This document shows positions 1-10,124 of a stretch of 64,000 bases of DNA, piece by piece (positions within the stretch are counted from its first letter, which is position 1; each line of letters opens with the position of its first letter). The translations under genes and the position numbers were made by a program. The notes beneath the pieces are model-generated. The model was given only the letters and a program-made list of their open reading frames with translations, searched no databases and was not told the origin of the DNA. Source of the DNA: Antedon bifida (lineage: Eukaryota > Echinodermata > Crinoidea > Comatulida > Antedonidae); contig OY727095.1 of assembly GCA_963402885.1 (NCBI GenBank), positions 25,363,001 through 25,427,000 on the forward strand. The letters are read 5' to 3'.

Positions 1-690
1 CAGTTATTACAATATATATATATCTATAAATCCAAAGGCAAATAACTGAAAAAATGACAATGCTGTGGGTATCAGTGGCTGGATCTCAATGGAGATACAA
101 CAAAAAAAGCGAAAAGCTAAATCAAAACGATAAGTAAAACAGCCAGAAAAGTTAGCAGAGCTTTCGGGCAACACTAGCCCTTCATCAGTGCAAGTGAAGG
201 AATTTGGATAACATCATAGTATAAGTGCTGCCTGGGTGGACAGGAATAAAAGAAATACAACAAAAGGAGACAGGGTGTAATCTGAATAAGAGTAGAAAAC
301 AAAGAAGGTAGCTTGGTAGAGATATAAACAATTTTGGAATGAAACTAAAAAACAGCTTAAATGGTGGTTAATATTGAAACTTAAATTTTGGTAGTCAATG
401 GAATAATTTTACCGATCTGGGAGTATGTTCCTAATGTTAAGTCCAAAAGGTTTTGTGGTTTTAAGTTGTAATTCCCAGTGTCTTTGTGAGTTTTGTCGCT
501 CCATTTGACATCGTGGTCTATTGCAATAACTCTGAAATTTGCAATCGAGTGACCAGCTGGATTAAAATGTTCGGCTACAGGTTGATCAAGCTTTAATGTT
601 TTGATAGCTGATCTGTGTTCTCATACAGAGAGTGTTTTTTGTTTCTCCGACGTACTGTTTGCCACAAATATTACAGTATATGATTTAAAT
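1..690 (-). mobile_element. Penelope-like element, 3' end (degraded)
   Basis: Minus-strand remnant of an endonuclease-bearing Penelope-like retroelement. Bases 150-210 carry a GCTTTCGGGCAACACTAGCC / CTTCATCAGTGC block, which on the minus strand reads as the 'CTGATGAAGG...CCCGAAAGC' segment I associate with this class. Upstream on the minus strand lies a broken GIY-YIG domain (409-684). The outer 1-150 segment, starting with a TA repeat, is repeated almost exactly at 4181-4330, so the two copies share a terminus. The reverse transcriptase part is not visible here. Class assignment is from motif recognition, not a search. Confidence 0.7.
409..684 (-). pseudogene. GIY-YIG endonuclease domain fragment of Penelope-like element
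   Basis: Reading the minus strand gives YCNICGKQYVGETKNTL, then in a shifted frame QPVAEHFNPAGHSIANF, and in a third frame KTTKPFGLNIRNILPDR followed by a stop. In order these match a GIY-YIG nuclease domain (CGKQYVGET core, EHF..PGHS block, terminal KP.GLN), but at least two frameshifts separate them, so the gene is dead. In the family this domain nicks DNA to prime reverse transcription. Only the C-terminal nuclease portion is present. Confidence 0.7.
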
Positions 691-1061
691 GACGTTTTTG
701 GTTAGACAATTAATTGATTGATTGAAAATGCGGCCAGTTTGGTTACTCTTAAATTTTTCAGTAGAATCAACCAATGAACAAGTTTTGCAAGATTATATAC
801 AGGTACAAAAAGTTAATAATGGTTCACAATTACATAATATCAAGCAGCACAAATTCTACTGACTTATTAACAGTAAATAAGAAAGAGAAAAGAAAAAAAA
901 ATCATACAGATACAGATCTGTTATTGTCATACAAACCAAAATAGTACAGTATAAAATTTGTCTTCCTGTTGCGAAAAAGAATACACTCAATTAGTAGAAA
1001 AAATTTACAACACTTGCAAAATACCAAAAATTTTATCAACAATGAAAATTCTAATTATCTT

Positions 1062-1330
1062 ATCAATCAATCAATTATTATCTAGGTTTGTTTTTATTAA
1101 ATACACTGACTGCTGAAGGTAGAAAGGAATTCCTAAATCGAGTTGTTTTAATACGCATCATTCTTAATCTACTCTCCATGCAAGGGATGCGTATCATCAG
1201 CGATAATAGATTTAACTTTCTTATTCACAAGATCATTGCACATGTTTTCTAAGGGGTTTAAGTTTACGTTTAAGTTTTTGCTAGCTGTCTTCACTACCCT
1301 ATTCAGTCTATTGTAATTGGCTTTGGTAAT
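1062..1330 (-). pseudogene. LINE reverse transcriptase C-terminus (Rex1/L2-like relic)
   Basis: Minus-strand translation gives NKKVKSIIADDTHPLHGE and, after a one-base frameshift, TTRFRNSFLPSAVSVFN. The same C-terminal signature (V.SII.D.THPLH ... KT.RFR.SF.P.A..L) occurs in the better-preserved LINEs ending at 28811 and 63758. A short (TTGA)n tail at 1060-1078 marks the 3' end, as expected for CR1/L2/Rex1-type elements. It is 5'-truncated and frameshifted. Confidence 0.6.
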
Positions 1331-1339
1331 ACTAAGTTA

Positions 1340-2020
1340 TTATTATAATATTATTGTTGTATATCCGAATCACAACACCTATTGTTTTATACTTTCTTAG
1401 TCATTTAGTTTTCAGTAATCTATTGTTATATATTTGTGCTATGAGCCTGCTTTATCTAGTTTTTTTTGTGCTTTTGTGCCATACCAGCGCCCTACTCAGA
1501 ATGTTGTGATTTTATTAGAGGAATATGAGTTACATGATGTTCAATACATATATTTAACTATTACGTCAGAGTGCAATATTCTTTTCCAGATTTTTTTAAC
1601 AACAAAAATGTTATGCGGCGTACGGAAAAAAAATACGGCCGGCTGATCTCATCCTCAGGGAAGAGTGAATTTTCACAATATGGCACTGCTATATCTTTTG
1701 TCCAGAACGGGGGAAACTTTAGGCCGGCTGTGGCAATTGCTGTTGTGAAGCAGCCTGTGCTGGCTGGTTTTGTGGTGAAGCCATGCGAAAAAAAAAAACA
1801 AGTAATAATTCAATCCAAGTTGTTGTTCAACTCAATAAAACAGAAAACAAACTAAGAATGCAAAAAAATAAACTGTACAATTTTTATTGCAAGTGAAAAG
1901 GTGCAGTAGAGTCGCATATAAAAACACTTAAAACACTTGATCCTTAAATAAAGAAATACACAGAATACATTACAAAGTACTGGAATTAACAGAGTGTGTA
2001 GTTGCTTGCTTATGAATTGA
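1340..2020. other. No gene recognised
   Basis: AT-rich sequence with runs of A/T. Short open frames at 1434-1646 and 1571-1855 overlap each other, lack recognisable motifs and end in lysine/asparagine-rich low complexity. I see no splice-bounded exon or element ends here. Confidence 0.4.
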
Positions 2021-2523
2021 TTAAAGACCCATTCCCTACAATTTGTGACGTTTTGAAAAATAATGCATATATATTACTTTAAAAATATTAAACCAGGTCA
2101 TTCCTTGTCTTAAATGTACGTTTTATGGTAAATTATGATAAAAAGAAAGAAACAATGCACTACCTAAGAAGCTCGCGGTGAATGCCCTATCGTTGGGCGC
2201 CATTAGGCCTAGCCTAGCTAGGCTTAGTTTTGTAGAAGGCCTAGCTGGTAAACATTGGTAACGTACGAACATCGTACGCGAGCTATAGGCCTAGCCTGGC
2301 GTTGTATAGTTGCAAAGTGGGTGAATTACAGAAAAAAAAAATCAATCCGTGCGCAATGCATGTTGGGATTTATAGCGGGCCGCTAAAATTATTAGAATCG
2401 TCTTATTTTTCACAATTTTAGCCATTTAAAGACGAAAAAAGTTATCTCAATAGGACCATATAGTATTTAGTTTAGTTTGTGACCTTAAATTAGATCTAAT
2501 TAACTTAAGGAATGGGTCTTTAA
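2021..2523. mobile_element. TTAA-flanked MITE, copy 1 (piggyBac-like target site)
   Basis: The element begins TTAAAGACCCATTCCCTAC and ends GGAATGGGTCTTTAA, giving terminal inverted repeats of about 11-15 bp with TTAA at both outer edges. A TTAA duplication is characteristic of piggyBac and some Kolobok transposons. No transposase is encoded. The middle contains AGGCCTAGCCTAG motifs (2205-2290). A second, inverted copy with the same ends and interior lies at 51686-52309, which confirms it as a dispersed element. Confidence 0.75.
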
Positions 2524-2767
2524 ACTGACTAACCAAATAAGGAGAAGAAGGCACATTTATATTATCTTACAGGATATGTGGGGATGCCAATTATGACCTC
2601 ATCGCATAACTTTGAGATGAGCGTAGTTAGTTTTTAGATGAAACTTAAATGACATCTTTGTCTTTAAGAAGAAATCGTAGATGAAATCCTACCAACATTA
2701 AGGCACAATCCCTCATTTTGTATAGCACACAACAAGTGTCCATGACAGGTAAATTTATGGGCCCTTT

Positions 2768-2955
2768 TGGAGTAAAGCTACGGTCACACTACAGCCTCAA
2801 GCCTGGTGCGACTCACCGCAATTGAGATTTTTGTAGTGTGACCAAACGTGGATTGACTTGCGCCTGGCTTGAAAATCGATTTTAATCCAGGCAACTCAAC
2901 CCAGACGCGCTACCCAGATTGACCCTGGGTTGACCTTAGTGTGACTGGGATTGAC
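2768..2955. mobile_element. Small inverted-repeat element (MITE candidate)
   Basis: GGTCACACTACA near 2774 is mirrored by TGTAGTGTGACC near 2834-2845 and again by TTAGTGTGACT near 2936. The repeated, inverted GTCACACTA motif within 190 bp suggests a short nonautonomous DNA transposon or a hairpin. No clear target duplication is seen. Confidence 0.35.
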
Positions 2956-3307
2956 ATTTTTTTTGGAATCTGGCCAATCACAACCATCAACTCTGTGTTG
3001 TTTATTGGGAATTTTCCACATGACTTTTTTTCGTGGATCGTTCAATTTCGTCAGGTTTTGGTTGAGATTCGGCTACATATAGGACTCAAAGGAAACCGGT
3101 TGCATTGGTCAAGTGTGGTCAGGTCAATTATTACATCACACCTAATGTATATTTAGTAAGGTAGCCGATAAGTCGTAAGTATAACGTTTTAAAAAATTAT
3201 CATTAGAAACCAGATGAATTTATTTCAACAAGTTAAAATCAAGTTTAAATCGCTTTAAAAAAAAATACCTGTAAGGGGGATGCCAACAAACGAACTTTTA
3301 AAAGTCT

Positions 3308-3545
3308 CTATATACCTTTAATTAGTTCTCTTGTCTTTTCTTTTAGCATAACATCTGCCTTTTTATTAAAATGTTCCGAAATCTGGGAAATCTGTTTCTC
3401 AAGTTGAAATAAAATATCCTTTGAAGCAGTCTGTTTGCGAAGCTTCATAATATACTTTGATCTTTTATTTCTCAAATCAACCTTTGTCTTGTCACAAAAC
3501 TCCTTGGCTGCCTTTGCAAGTGTCGCTCTGTGTTGTTTAGTTATT
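3308..3545 (-). CDS. MRRF: Mitochondrial ribosome recycling factor, last coding exon
   Basis: Encodes the C-terminal part of the factor that, with a mitochondrial EF-G-type GTPase, splits post-termination mitoribosomes. The minus strand reads ITKQHRATLAKAAKEFCDKT, then a basic region and QLEKQISQISEHFNKKADVM, ending KEKTRELIKGI and TAG at 3308-3310. This corresponds to the long C-terminal helix of the three-helix-bundle domain I of ribosome recycling factors (family pattern: T.EHR..L.K..K, EKQI..M, K..ELL). The acceptor is an AG preceded by TTAATTTTC at 3546. The first base completes a Lys codon begun in the previous exon (21329-21420). The exon is open throughout and shows no disabling change. 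The intron upstream is about 17.8 kb. Confidence 0.88.
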
Positions 3546-4180
3546 CTGAAAATTAAGACAGAGTAAATAGAACACCATGTTTCGTATGATAATATTAATA
3601 ATGTATACTACCAGTAACCACGGTCTTTTCTGGAATAAAAGCGCACTCTGATAAAAGTACTTTTTTTTTTTGTCTTGTGTGGGTTCGTCCCACTTTTATT
3701 ATCATACTCTGTTATAAATATTATATTTTTTAAACATATTTTTTCCTCTCGTTTATATCTTACAATGTTAAAAGTAATTGTAATAAAAACATTGCATTCA
3801 TTGTTTTACATTTTAAAAAAGTAATTTAAATATATAAAATAATTAACAAAATGCCTAATAAAAGACGATAAAAATTGATTAAAAACGTACTTTGTTGTAC
3901 AGTTGTAATTATTCTATAAAGCTCGTGTTCGTGTTCGGGTAGAGAGGCTATAAACTCAGGGGAGGAATATAAAATACCCTCCCTTTTCACCAAGACAAAA
4001 TGAATGAGATGAGTAAGAAGAATGCAAAAGTTTGAAAAATAAGGTATTTAGAATGGATAGGATGGAATGATCTATTTAATGAAAACCGTAAGGTTAGAGT
4101 CCATACACACTGTGCAAGTCCAAAATAGTATTTTGGCTCTGTGTGTATGTGAGACGCTTCATACCCGGATGTAAAACCTT
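3546..4180. other. Intron sequence, nothing recognised
   Basis: AT-rich with homopolymer T at about 3660-3672. I see no coding motifs or element termini. Confidence 0.4.
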
Positions 4181-4480
4181 TATATATATATATATATATA
4201 TATAAATCCAAAGGCAAATTACTGAAAAAAATGACAATGCTGTGGGTATCAGTGGCTGGATCTCAATGGAGATACAAATAAAAAAAGCGAAAAGCTAAAT
4301 CAAAACGATAAAGTAAACAGCCAGAAAACCGACATTCGAAACCGGAACAGTTTGCTTGATATGCAGATTTTTCTTAACCTTTAGACCACTGGGGTTTTTA
4401 TGGTATTTTTCATCTTCGATTGGATAGCGAATCTTTTTCATCCTCATCGTATTACGGAGGAGCATAGATATATATTTATA
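4181..4480 (-). mobile_element. Penelope-like terminal fragment, second copy
   Basis: A (TA)n run at about 4181-4202 leads into a block to about 4330 nearly identical to bases 1-150 (AAATCCAAAGGCAAATTACT... ending AACAGCCAGAAAA). At 4330 it diverges from the first copy. On the minus strand 4330-4480 could encode an arginine/lysine-rich N-terminus. The arrangement resembles the pseudo-LTR joints of Penelope-like elements, where a copy's tail abuts another copy's head, but the head identification is tentative. Confidence 0.5.
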
Positions 4481-4504
4481 ACTATCAAAACGTACTAAAA
4501 CAGT

Positions 4505-5155
4505 TTTTCTTATTTATTTATTTTATTTTATTTTATTTTATTTTATTCAATTTTCAGGCACAAAAATACATAACAACAAGACAGCGGTGCAGCACCCTGA
4601 GGATTGCCATGAGTGCAAAGCACTATCGAGATGGCTCTCCATATACTGCACTTGAACATATAAGTAAACCATAAAAAAAAACAAAGATATAAAAATTTTA
4701 AAACTGCGAGGCATCAAGTTGAACAATCATTAAAATTGAATCTAAAAAATATATATATATAAATATTATGTACAGATAAAAATGATTGTTTAAAGATAAA
4801 AATGATTGTTTAAAGATAAAAAAAAAGATAAAAAGTTTAAAGTTGCCTGACATAAGACCGGAGAGCTGTCACAAATGTGTTAAAACTAAATAAAGAATGT
4901 TCTCTAATATAATTAGGAATCTCTTGCCATACACGGGGAAAATTAGTGTACAATGAATATTTAAAAGAATTGGTTCTGGCATATTTGTGTTTAAAAATAA
5001 CTGATTCGGAATACCTTGGATTAAAATCAACAAAATCGTGAATATTAAGATCAATTCGACCATACAAACATTTCATAATAAAAAGTATACTGAGAAAACA
5101 CACTCTCTGGTCCATAGATGGCAAATTTAAATGTTCGAGCCGTTGCTCGTAATCT
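4505..5155 (-). pseudogene. CR1/L2-type LINE, 3' fragment
   Basis: Minus-strand translation gives YEQRLEHLNLPSMDQR followed by a frame ending FPRVWQEIPNYIREHSLFSF and TALRSYVRQL. These match the extreme C-terminus of CR1/L2-group reverse transcriptases (Y.ERL..L.LPSL..R; W..LP..I...... F...L). The 3' end carries a (TTTTA)n stretch at 4508-4546 on the plus strand, that is an (AAAAT)n tail. Only the last ~120 codons remain; the element is 5'-truncated. Confidence 0.6.
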
Positions 5156-5164
5156 TTTACGTAA

Positions 5165-5580
5165 TCTTTTTCTTCTTTTACGTTAGCCCATTTTTGTTCA
5201 GCTTTGATAAAGTTACATGCGTGTTCATATTTTATTAAATTGGAAAGTTCCGTTTTTTATACGTTCCATATTGTTTGTGAAACATTTTCTTCTTTTAATA
5301 AATTATTATAGGTAAAACCTGACTTATAAATACAAAAACAGAAAATAAAAATAAGTTCATTTATGAGTTTGCTGTTAGTATTCCCTGTAACAATGTTTAT
5401 CCAACTGGAAAATTGATGGCGTGTTTCGTTGGAAGGGAAACACGTTACAATCATTAAATCAAACTTTCTCCAGACTGGTTGAATTGTTTTACAAAGAAAT
5501 ATCATATGTTTTTCATTTTCTATTTCAGTTTTACATTTTTTGCATAGGTCAGTTTCCACTAACTTCAATAATTTCAGCTT
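5165..5580 (-). pseudogene. LINE C-terminal zinc-motif fragment (L1/Tx1-like)
   Basis: The minus-strand frame 5257-5568 reads TDLCKKCKTEIENEKHMIFLC...W, a C..C..E..H....C motif typical of the zinc-finger region after the reverse transcriptase of L1-like and related LINEs. No catalytic reverse transcriptase motif is present, so this is a 5'-truncated remnant lying directly upstream, on the same strand, of the CR1/L2 remnant. Confidence 0.5.
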
Positions 5581-5619
5581 TGCACTACATACTGATAAAA
5601 GTACTTTGACAAATTATCA

Positions 5620-6365
5620 AAGTAAAAACAAATTGTATCAAGAATAAAATTCAGAACTATTTTATGGCCATTAATTTTGTTATACACTATCCCTTCACTT
5701 TAAAATATCTGCAAGCTAAAAAATGAAAGCAATACTGGATATGGAACTTTTTACTGTTCAGACTTTACGAAAATAAATGACGTTAAACAAAAATTGTGCT
5801 GTGTGAATTAATACCAAACTATATTATTTTGGGTGTTTTTTGGTGTATTCATTATTTGATACATACAATAAAAAAGTGTACATAAATCGAATGAAAAACA
5901 CATTGCTGTGGAAACACTAATTGTAAAGTTGTTTTCATGTTCAACAATGTATCAAACTATTTGGAAACATTTTGTTTTTGTGTGTTGTTTTTTTCATTTA
6001 CATTTTTTTTTTCAATGGTTTTAATATTTTGCAATTTTTTTTGTTTGGGAGATTTGTTACCTATTTGCTACTTTTGTAATTGTGTGGTCTAGCAGTAATG
6101 CGTGCTCCGAATGGTATTGTCTGCCTTAATAATAATTCGCATGGGAACTACTACACGAAATTAGATGATGCGTCCGGACACAAACTTTTATATCTGATAT
6201 TTTGTGGAAAAACGACTTTGGAATCATTTTTATTTGTGTGTGTGTGTGCTTTTTTGTTTTTTTTTTTCATTTACATTTTTTTCAATTTTAATGGATTTTT
6301 ATATTTTGCAATTTTTTTTGCGTGAAGTTTGGTATATCTTATTTGCTACTTTTGTAATTGTGGTT
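5620..6365. repeat. AT-rich stretch with imperfect ~260-bp tandem duplication
   Basis: Segments 5975-6085 and 6235-6365 share TTCATTTACATTTTTT, ATATTTTGCAATTTTTTTTG and TTGCTACTTTTGTAATTGTG in the same order. No coding potential: the short frame at 6080-6325 is poly-Phe low complexity produced by T runs. Confidence 0.5.
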
Positions 6366-6408
6366 TAGATTTTTTGCTTTAAGCGGAGATATTTATTATT
6401 TACACATA

Positions 6409-6482
6409 TCGCGGATTCGAACTCGAACCTACTAAGCATTTATTTCAATGGTCACAGCGTTTTACTCACTGCGCCAGTCTAG
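6409..6482 (-). repeat. tRNA-like head of a SINE (or tRNA pseudogene)
   Basis: On the minus strand the sequence starts AGACTGGCGCAGTGAGTAAA, a good box A (TGGCGCAGTGAG), and ends with GGTTCGAGTTCGAATCCGCG, a good box B. Spacing (~74 nt) is tRNA-like but stem pairing is poor, so this is more likely the polymerase III promoter of a tRNA-derived SINE than a working tRNA. The SINE tail could lie below 6409 in AT-rich sequence. Confidence 0.55.
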
Positions 6483-6552
6483 CGCCCCCTACCTGGTTTG
6501 ACTTACATATCATGGCCACTGGTTGTTATGTTATTGTTGTGATATTTGGTTT

Positions 6553-6632
6553 TGACGAATAAAGATCTTATTACACTTGAGTCTTACGTGTCCGGTCGTC
6601 TTTATTGTGGTGTGCCTTTTGCCATACTGGCG
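6553..6632 (+). repeat. 5' LTR (80 bp)
   Basis: Begins TG, contains the AATAAA polyadenylation-type hexamer within its first 12 bases, and ends CATACTGGCG. It is identical to 13211-13290. This is very short for an LTR. The 3' end is immediately followed by TGGTGGCAGC, a plausible primer-binding site. Confidence 0.65.
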
Positions 6633-6642
6633 TGGTGGCAGC
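6633..6642 (+). promoter_or_regulatory. Candidate primer-binding site
   Basis: TGGTGGCAGC directly abuts the 5' LTR and would pair with a tRNA 3' end of the form ...GCUGCCACCA. The position and TGG start fit a minus-strand primer-binding site; the tRNA is not identified. Confidence 0.5.
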
Positions 6643-6802
6643 TATACGATTACGAGCCCATCCACCATTATTCGACTAGTACTGGTGAGTAGCCTACCCA
6701 ATCTAGTAGGCCTAGCCCAACAAATCGAGCTAGCATATCATCACATACTCTACGCTTTCACAGGCGCCGATCGGCTGTTGCTTCACACGTGCAACTGACA
6801 AC

Positions 6803-8419
6803 GGGTGTGTAGAAAGCGACGACCTCGAATTGGACGACCCCAACGACCCGGGCGACCTCGAATTGGACGACCTAGAATTGGACGACCCATAACACGAAAC
6901 CGACGACCCCTAGCCTAGCCTAGCCTAGCCTAGCCTAGGCGTTAGGCCTAAGTGTGGTATAACATCCCGAAGCCGAACATAGCCAAAGATCTTTAAACCA
7001 TACCTTATATAATACTCGCAAGCAAGCAATTGATTGAAAAAATACAGAAATATCGCCATTTGATACTGAATGTGTCGAAACGAACAAACGAACAGATATG
7101 GAACGCCAAGAGTGCATCATTAAAACTGCATTCGACTCAATTAGCACACGAAATATCATAAACATGGCAAACCAGGTCAAAACGGCCCCTTTTTCAGCGG
7201 CGGGTAAGGTTTGCTCAGTGGATTGGTACGGTCATTGGTTGGTCATTGGTATTTCGACAAACATATTAAAAAGAAATTAAAAATAAATAAATATTATACA
7301 TTACATGGTTAAACCATGGACGTATAATTACATCTCGTCTTCTTATAACGAACACTATAGGCCTACCAAGCAGCAGCGTGTTGCGAACATGTGCATGGGG
7401 AGGGCCATAAGAATGCTTTACATTTCACATATGCATTGTATACGGTCAAACCTTACCCGCCGCTGAAAAAGGGGCCGTTTTGACCTGGGTTGCCATGTTT
7501 ATGATATTTCGTGTGCTAATCGAGCCGAATGTAGTTTTAATGATGCACTCTTGGCGTTCGATATCTGTTCGTTTGTTCGTGTCGACACATTCAGTATCAA
7601 ATTGCGATATTTCTGTATTTTTTCAATCAATTGCTTGCTTGCGAGTATTAAATAAGGTATGGTTTAAAGATCTTTGGCTATGTTCGGCTTCGGGATGTTA
7701 TACCACGCTATAAGGCCTAGGCTAGGCTATAGGGGTCTTCGGTTTCGTGTTATGGGTCGTCCAATTCTAGGTCGTTCAATTCGAGGTCGCCCGGGTCGTT
7801 GGGGTCGTCCAATTCGAGGTCGTCGCTTTCTACACACCCCTCCCCATGCACATGTTCGCAACACGCTGCTGCTTGGTAGGCCTATAGTGTTCGTTATAAG
7901 AAGACGAGATGTAATTATACGTCCATGGTTTAACCATGTAATGTATAATATTTATTTCTTTTTAATTTCTTTTTAATATGTTTGTCGAAATACCAATGAC
8001 CAACCAATGACCAATCCACTGAGCAAACCTTACCCGCCGCTGAAAAAGGGGCCGTTTTGACCTGGTTTGCCATGTTTATGATATTTCGTGTGCTAATTGA
8101 GTCGAATGCAGTTTTAATGATGCACTCTTGGCGTTCCATATCTGTTCGTTTGTTCGTTTCGACACATTCAGTATCAAATGGCGATATTTCTGTATTTTTT
8201 CAATCAATTGCTTGCTTGCGAGTATTATATAAGGTATGGTTTAAAGATCTTTGGCTATGTTCGGCTTCGGGATGTTATACCACACTTAGGCCTAACGCCT
8301 AGGCTAGGCTAGGGGTCGTCGGTTTCGTGTTATGGGTCGTCCAATTCTAGGTCGTCCAATTCGAGGTCGCCCGGGTCGTTGGGGTCGTCCAATTCGAGGT
8401 CGTCGCTTTCTACACACCC
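6803..8419. mobile_element. MULE-like foldback element with ~590-bp arms and 9-bp TSD
   Basis: Flanked by perfect 9-bp direct repeats ACTGACAAC at 6794-6802 and 8420-8428. The termini start GGGTGTGTAGAAAGCGACGA. The left arm (6803-7404) is the inverse of the right arm (7838-8419). A third, slightly diverged copy (7447-7837) lies between them in right-arm orientation after a 42-bp spacer. The outer ~100 bp of each arm consist of short GGTCGTCCAATTCGAG-type repeats. Open frames of ~77-81 codons recur in all three copies simply because the arm is repeated; no transposase is seen. Long arms and a 9-bp duplication suggest Mutator-like ancestry. Confidence 0.8.
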
Positions 8420-8456
8420 ACTGACAACACCTAGACTTCTGTATACATTTCTTACC

Positions 8457-10124
8457 ATGGCCGGTACTAGAGCACCCAAGCAATGGTGCTTCACCAAGAA
8501 TGAAACTATAAATACCTTCGAAAACTGGAAGCAAAACCTTATCTACACACTCTCTCTTGATGCAAATTTTGCCCCATTTCTCCTAGATGGTTCTGTTTGG
8601 CGTTCCAAAACCAGGGCATCCCCCCTTCGCGGCTTAACTGACGACAATGAGGAGGTACCTGTTGCACGTCGTCATACCGCCCAACAAAAACTCACTATCC
8701 TTGAACTCATGCTCGGTCAGATCGCTAATTTTTGCCCTATAATTTCCCGGAATACCATTGTTAAAAGCTCCTCCTCACTTTCACAAATTTGGCAAACTAT
8801 CCGACTGCATTATGGATTCCAGTCAACCGGCGCCCATTTTATTGATTTTGCTGATATACATTTACAAGATAATGAAAGGCCGGAAGATCTCTATCAGCGC
8901 TTAGTTGCTTTCGTCCATGATAATTTACTACGTCAAGACGGGGGCATTTCCCACCATGATGCCCAAATACAGGAGGACGAAGAACTTTCACCCTCGTTGG
9001 AAAATTTGGTAGTTCTTACTTGGCTCTCTCTCATCCACAAAGGCCTTCCTAAGTTAGTTAAGCAAAGGTATGGTACCGAGCTCCGCACTCGAACTCTGGC
9101 GTCAGTGAAACCGGAGATTTCTCAGGCTTTAGACTCTCTCTTAGAAGAGTTACGAACTGCGGATGATGCGCATGTTTTTCGGTCATCCACATTTCGCTCT
9201 CCTTCAGCTTTCACACCCCGCTCCACTGATTCACGCCGAAATTCCTACCCTCGGCAGTCATTTTCCCGACCACAGTTTTCCCAACACAAGTCCTGTCCTA
9301 TCTGTAAACAGAGCGGCCGATCGGACGACAAGCATTTCCTCAGTGAATGCCCTCATTTGCCCGAGTCAGACAGGAAATACATGGCTAAGGCCAGACAAAT
9401 TGTTGGCATCATCGATGATAACACCTCGGATGAGCCTGGTGATAATAGTGCACCGTCGACAGCTTTACGAGTCCAAGTTCGCCAGTCCCCATACCTTGAC
9501 ACATTTCACCAACACCACACTGCCAGAATCACACTCGACAGTGGGGCTACAGGAAACATGATTGCCTTTACTGCTGCCACTGCCCTTGGCGCCACCATTA
9601 AAAGTAGCTCTCAGTCTGCCCATCAGGCTGACGGATCTTCCCCACTTTCGGTCGTAGGCGAAACAACAATTATTTTCACAAGGGACGACAGGGAATTCAA
9701 ATTTGAGGGTCTCGTTGTCGAAAAACTTGACGTCGACATTCTTGCCGGAACTCCTTTTATGGAGCTAAATGATATCGCCCTCCGACCCGCAAAGCGGGAA
9801 ATTAAATTGGGTGACGGTACCACGTACATCTATGGTTCCCAGGTACAGGGCCTTCACCATAACACGGTTCGTCGTGCTTGTGTGCTTCGTGCTCCTGAAG
9901 AGGAGACCACTATATGGCCGGGAGAATTTATCGAGGTAGCCATTCCGTCTGACTTTATCCAACAAGATGACGTGTTTGCTCTCGAACCACATAGTAAGGG
10001 TACGTTTCCTCGAACCTGGCCAAAGTTTGACTTGGTCTCTAGTGTTGCGGGAAGGGTACGTATCCCAAACTCCACCGACACACCTCAGGTCATCAAACGA
10101 CACGAACATTTTTGCCAAGTCTGA
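8457..10124 (+). CDS. Ty3-like gag-protease
   Basis: The likely start is the ATG at 8457 (MAGTRAPKQWCFTKNET), which follows the right-hand target duplication; the frame is also open upstream within the foldback arm, but that part is arm sequence. The N-terminal ~260 residues look like a Gag capsid region (TKNET...F..W..NL.Y.L). A CPICKQSGRSDDKHFLSECP zinc-knuckle-like motif follows, then an aspartic protease with the LDSGATGNMI active site and a DILAGTPFME block. The frame ends with TGA at 10122-10124; pol continues in the same phase, so the break is either a nonsense mutation or a readthrough-type junction. Gag packages the RNA and the protease matures the polyprotein. Confidence 0.75.
   Translation: MAGTRAPKQWCFTKNETINTFENWKQNLIYTLSLDANFAPFLLDGSVWRSKTRASPLRGLTDDNEEVPVARRHTAQQKLTILELMLGQIANFCPIISRNTIVKSSSSLSQIWQTIRLHYGFQSTGAHFIDFADIHLQDNERPEDLYQRLVAFVHDNLLRQDGGISHHDAQIQEDEELSPSLENLVVLTWLSLIHKGLPKLVKQRYGTELRTRTLASVKPEISQALDSLLEELRTADDAHVFRSSTFRSPSAFTPRSTDSRRNSYPRQSFSRPQFSQHKSCPICKQSGRSDDKHFLSECPHLPESDRKYMAKARQIVGIIDDNTSDEPGDNSAPSTALRVQVRQSPYLDTFHQHHTARITLDSGATGNMIAFTAATALGATIKSSSQSAHQADGSSPLSVVGETTIIFTRDDREFKFEGLVVEKLDVDILAGTPFMELNDIALRPAKREIKLGDGTTYIYGSQVQGLHHNTVRRACVLRAPEEETTIWPGEFIEVAIPSDFIQQDDVFALEPHSKGTFPRTWPKFDLVSSVAGRVRIPNSTDTPQVIKRHEHFCQV

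Noticed and set aside
6080..6325. 81-codon frame with poly-Phe tail
   Set aside because: Produced by T-homopolymers in an AT-rich tandem duplication.
6409..6482. Functional tRNA gene
   Set aside because: Box A and box B are good, but acceptor and anticodon stems do not pair convincingly; fits a SINE head better.
6935..8302. Three similar ~80-codon frames (beginning MTWFAMFMIFRVL or MTWVAMFMIFRVL) at 6935-7180, 7480-7713 and 8057-8302
   Set aside because: They are the same DNA repeated in the foldback arms. Amino-acid conservation follows from nucleotide identity, and there is no motif or start context.
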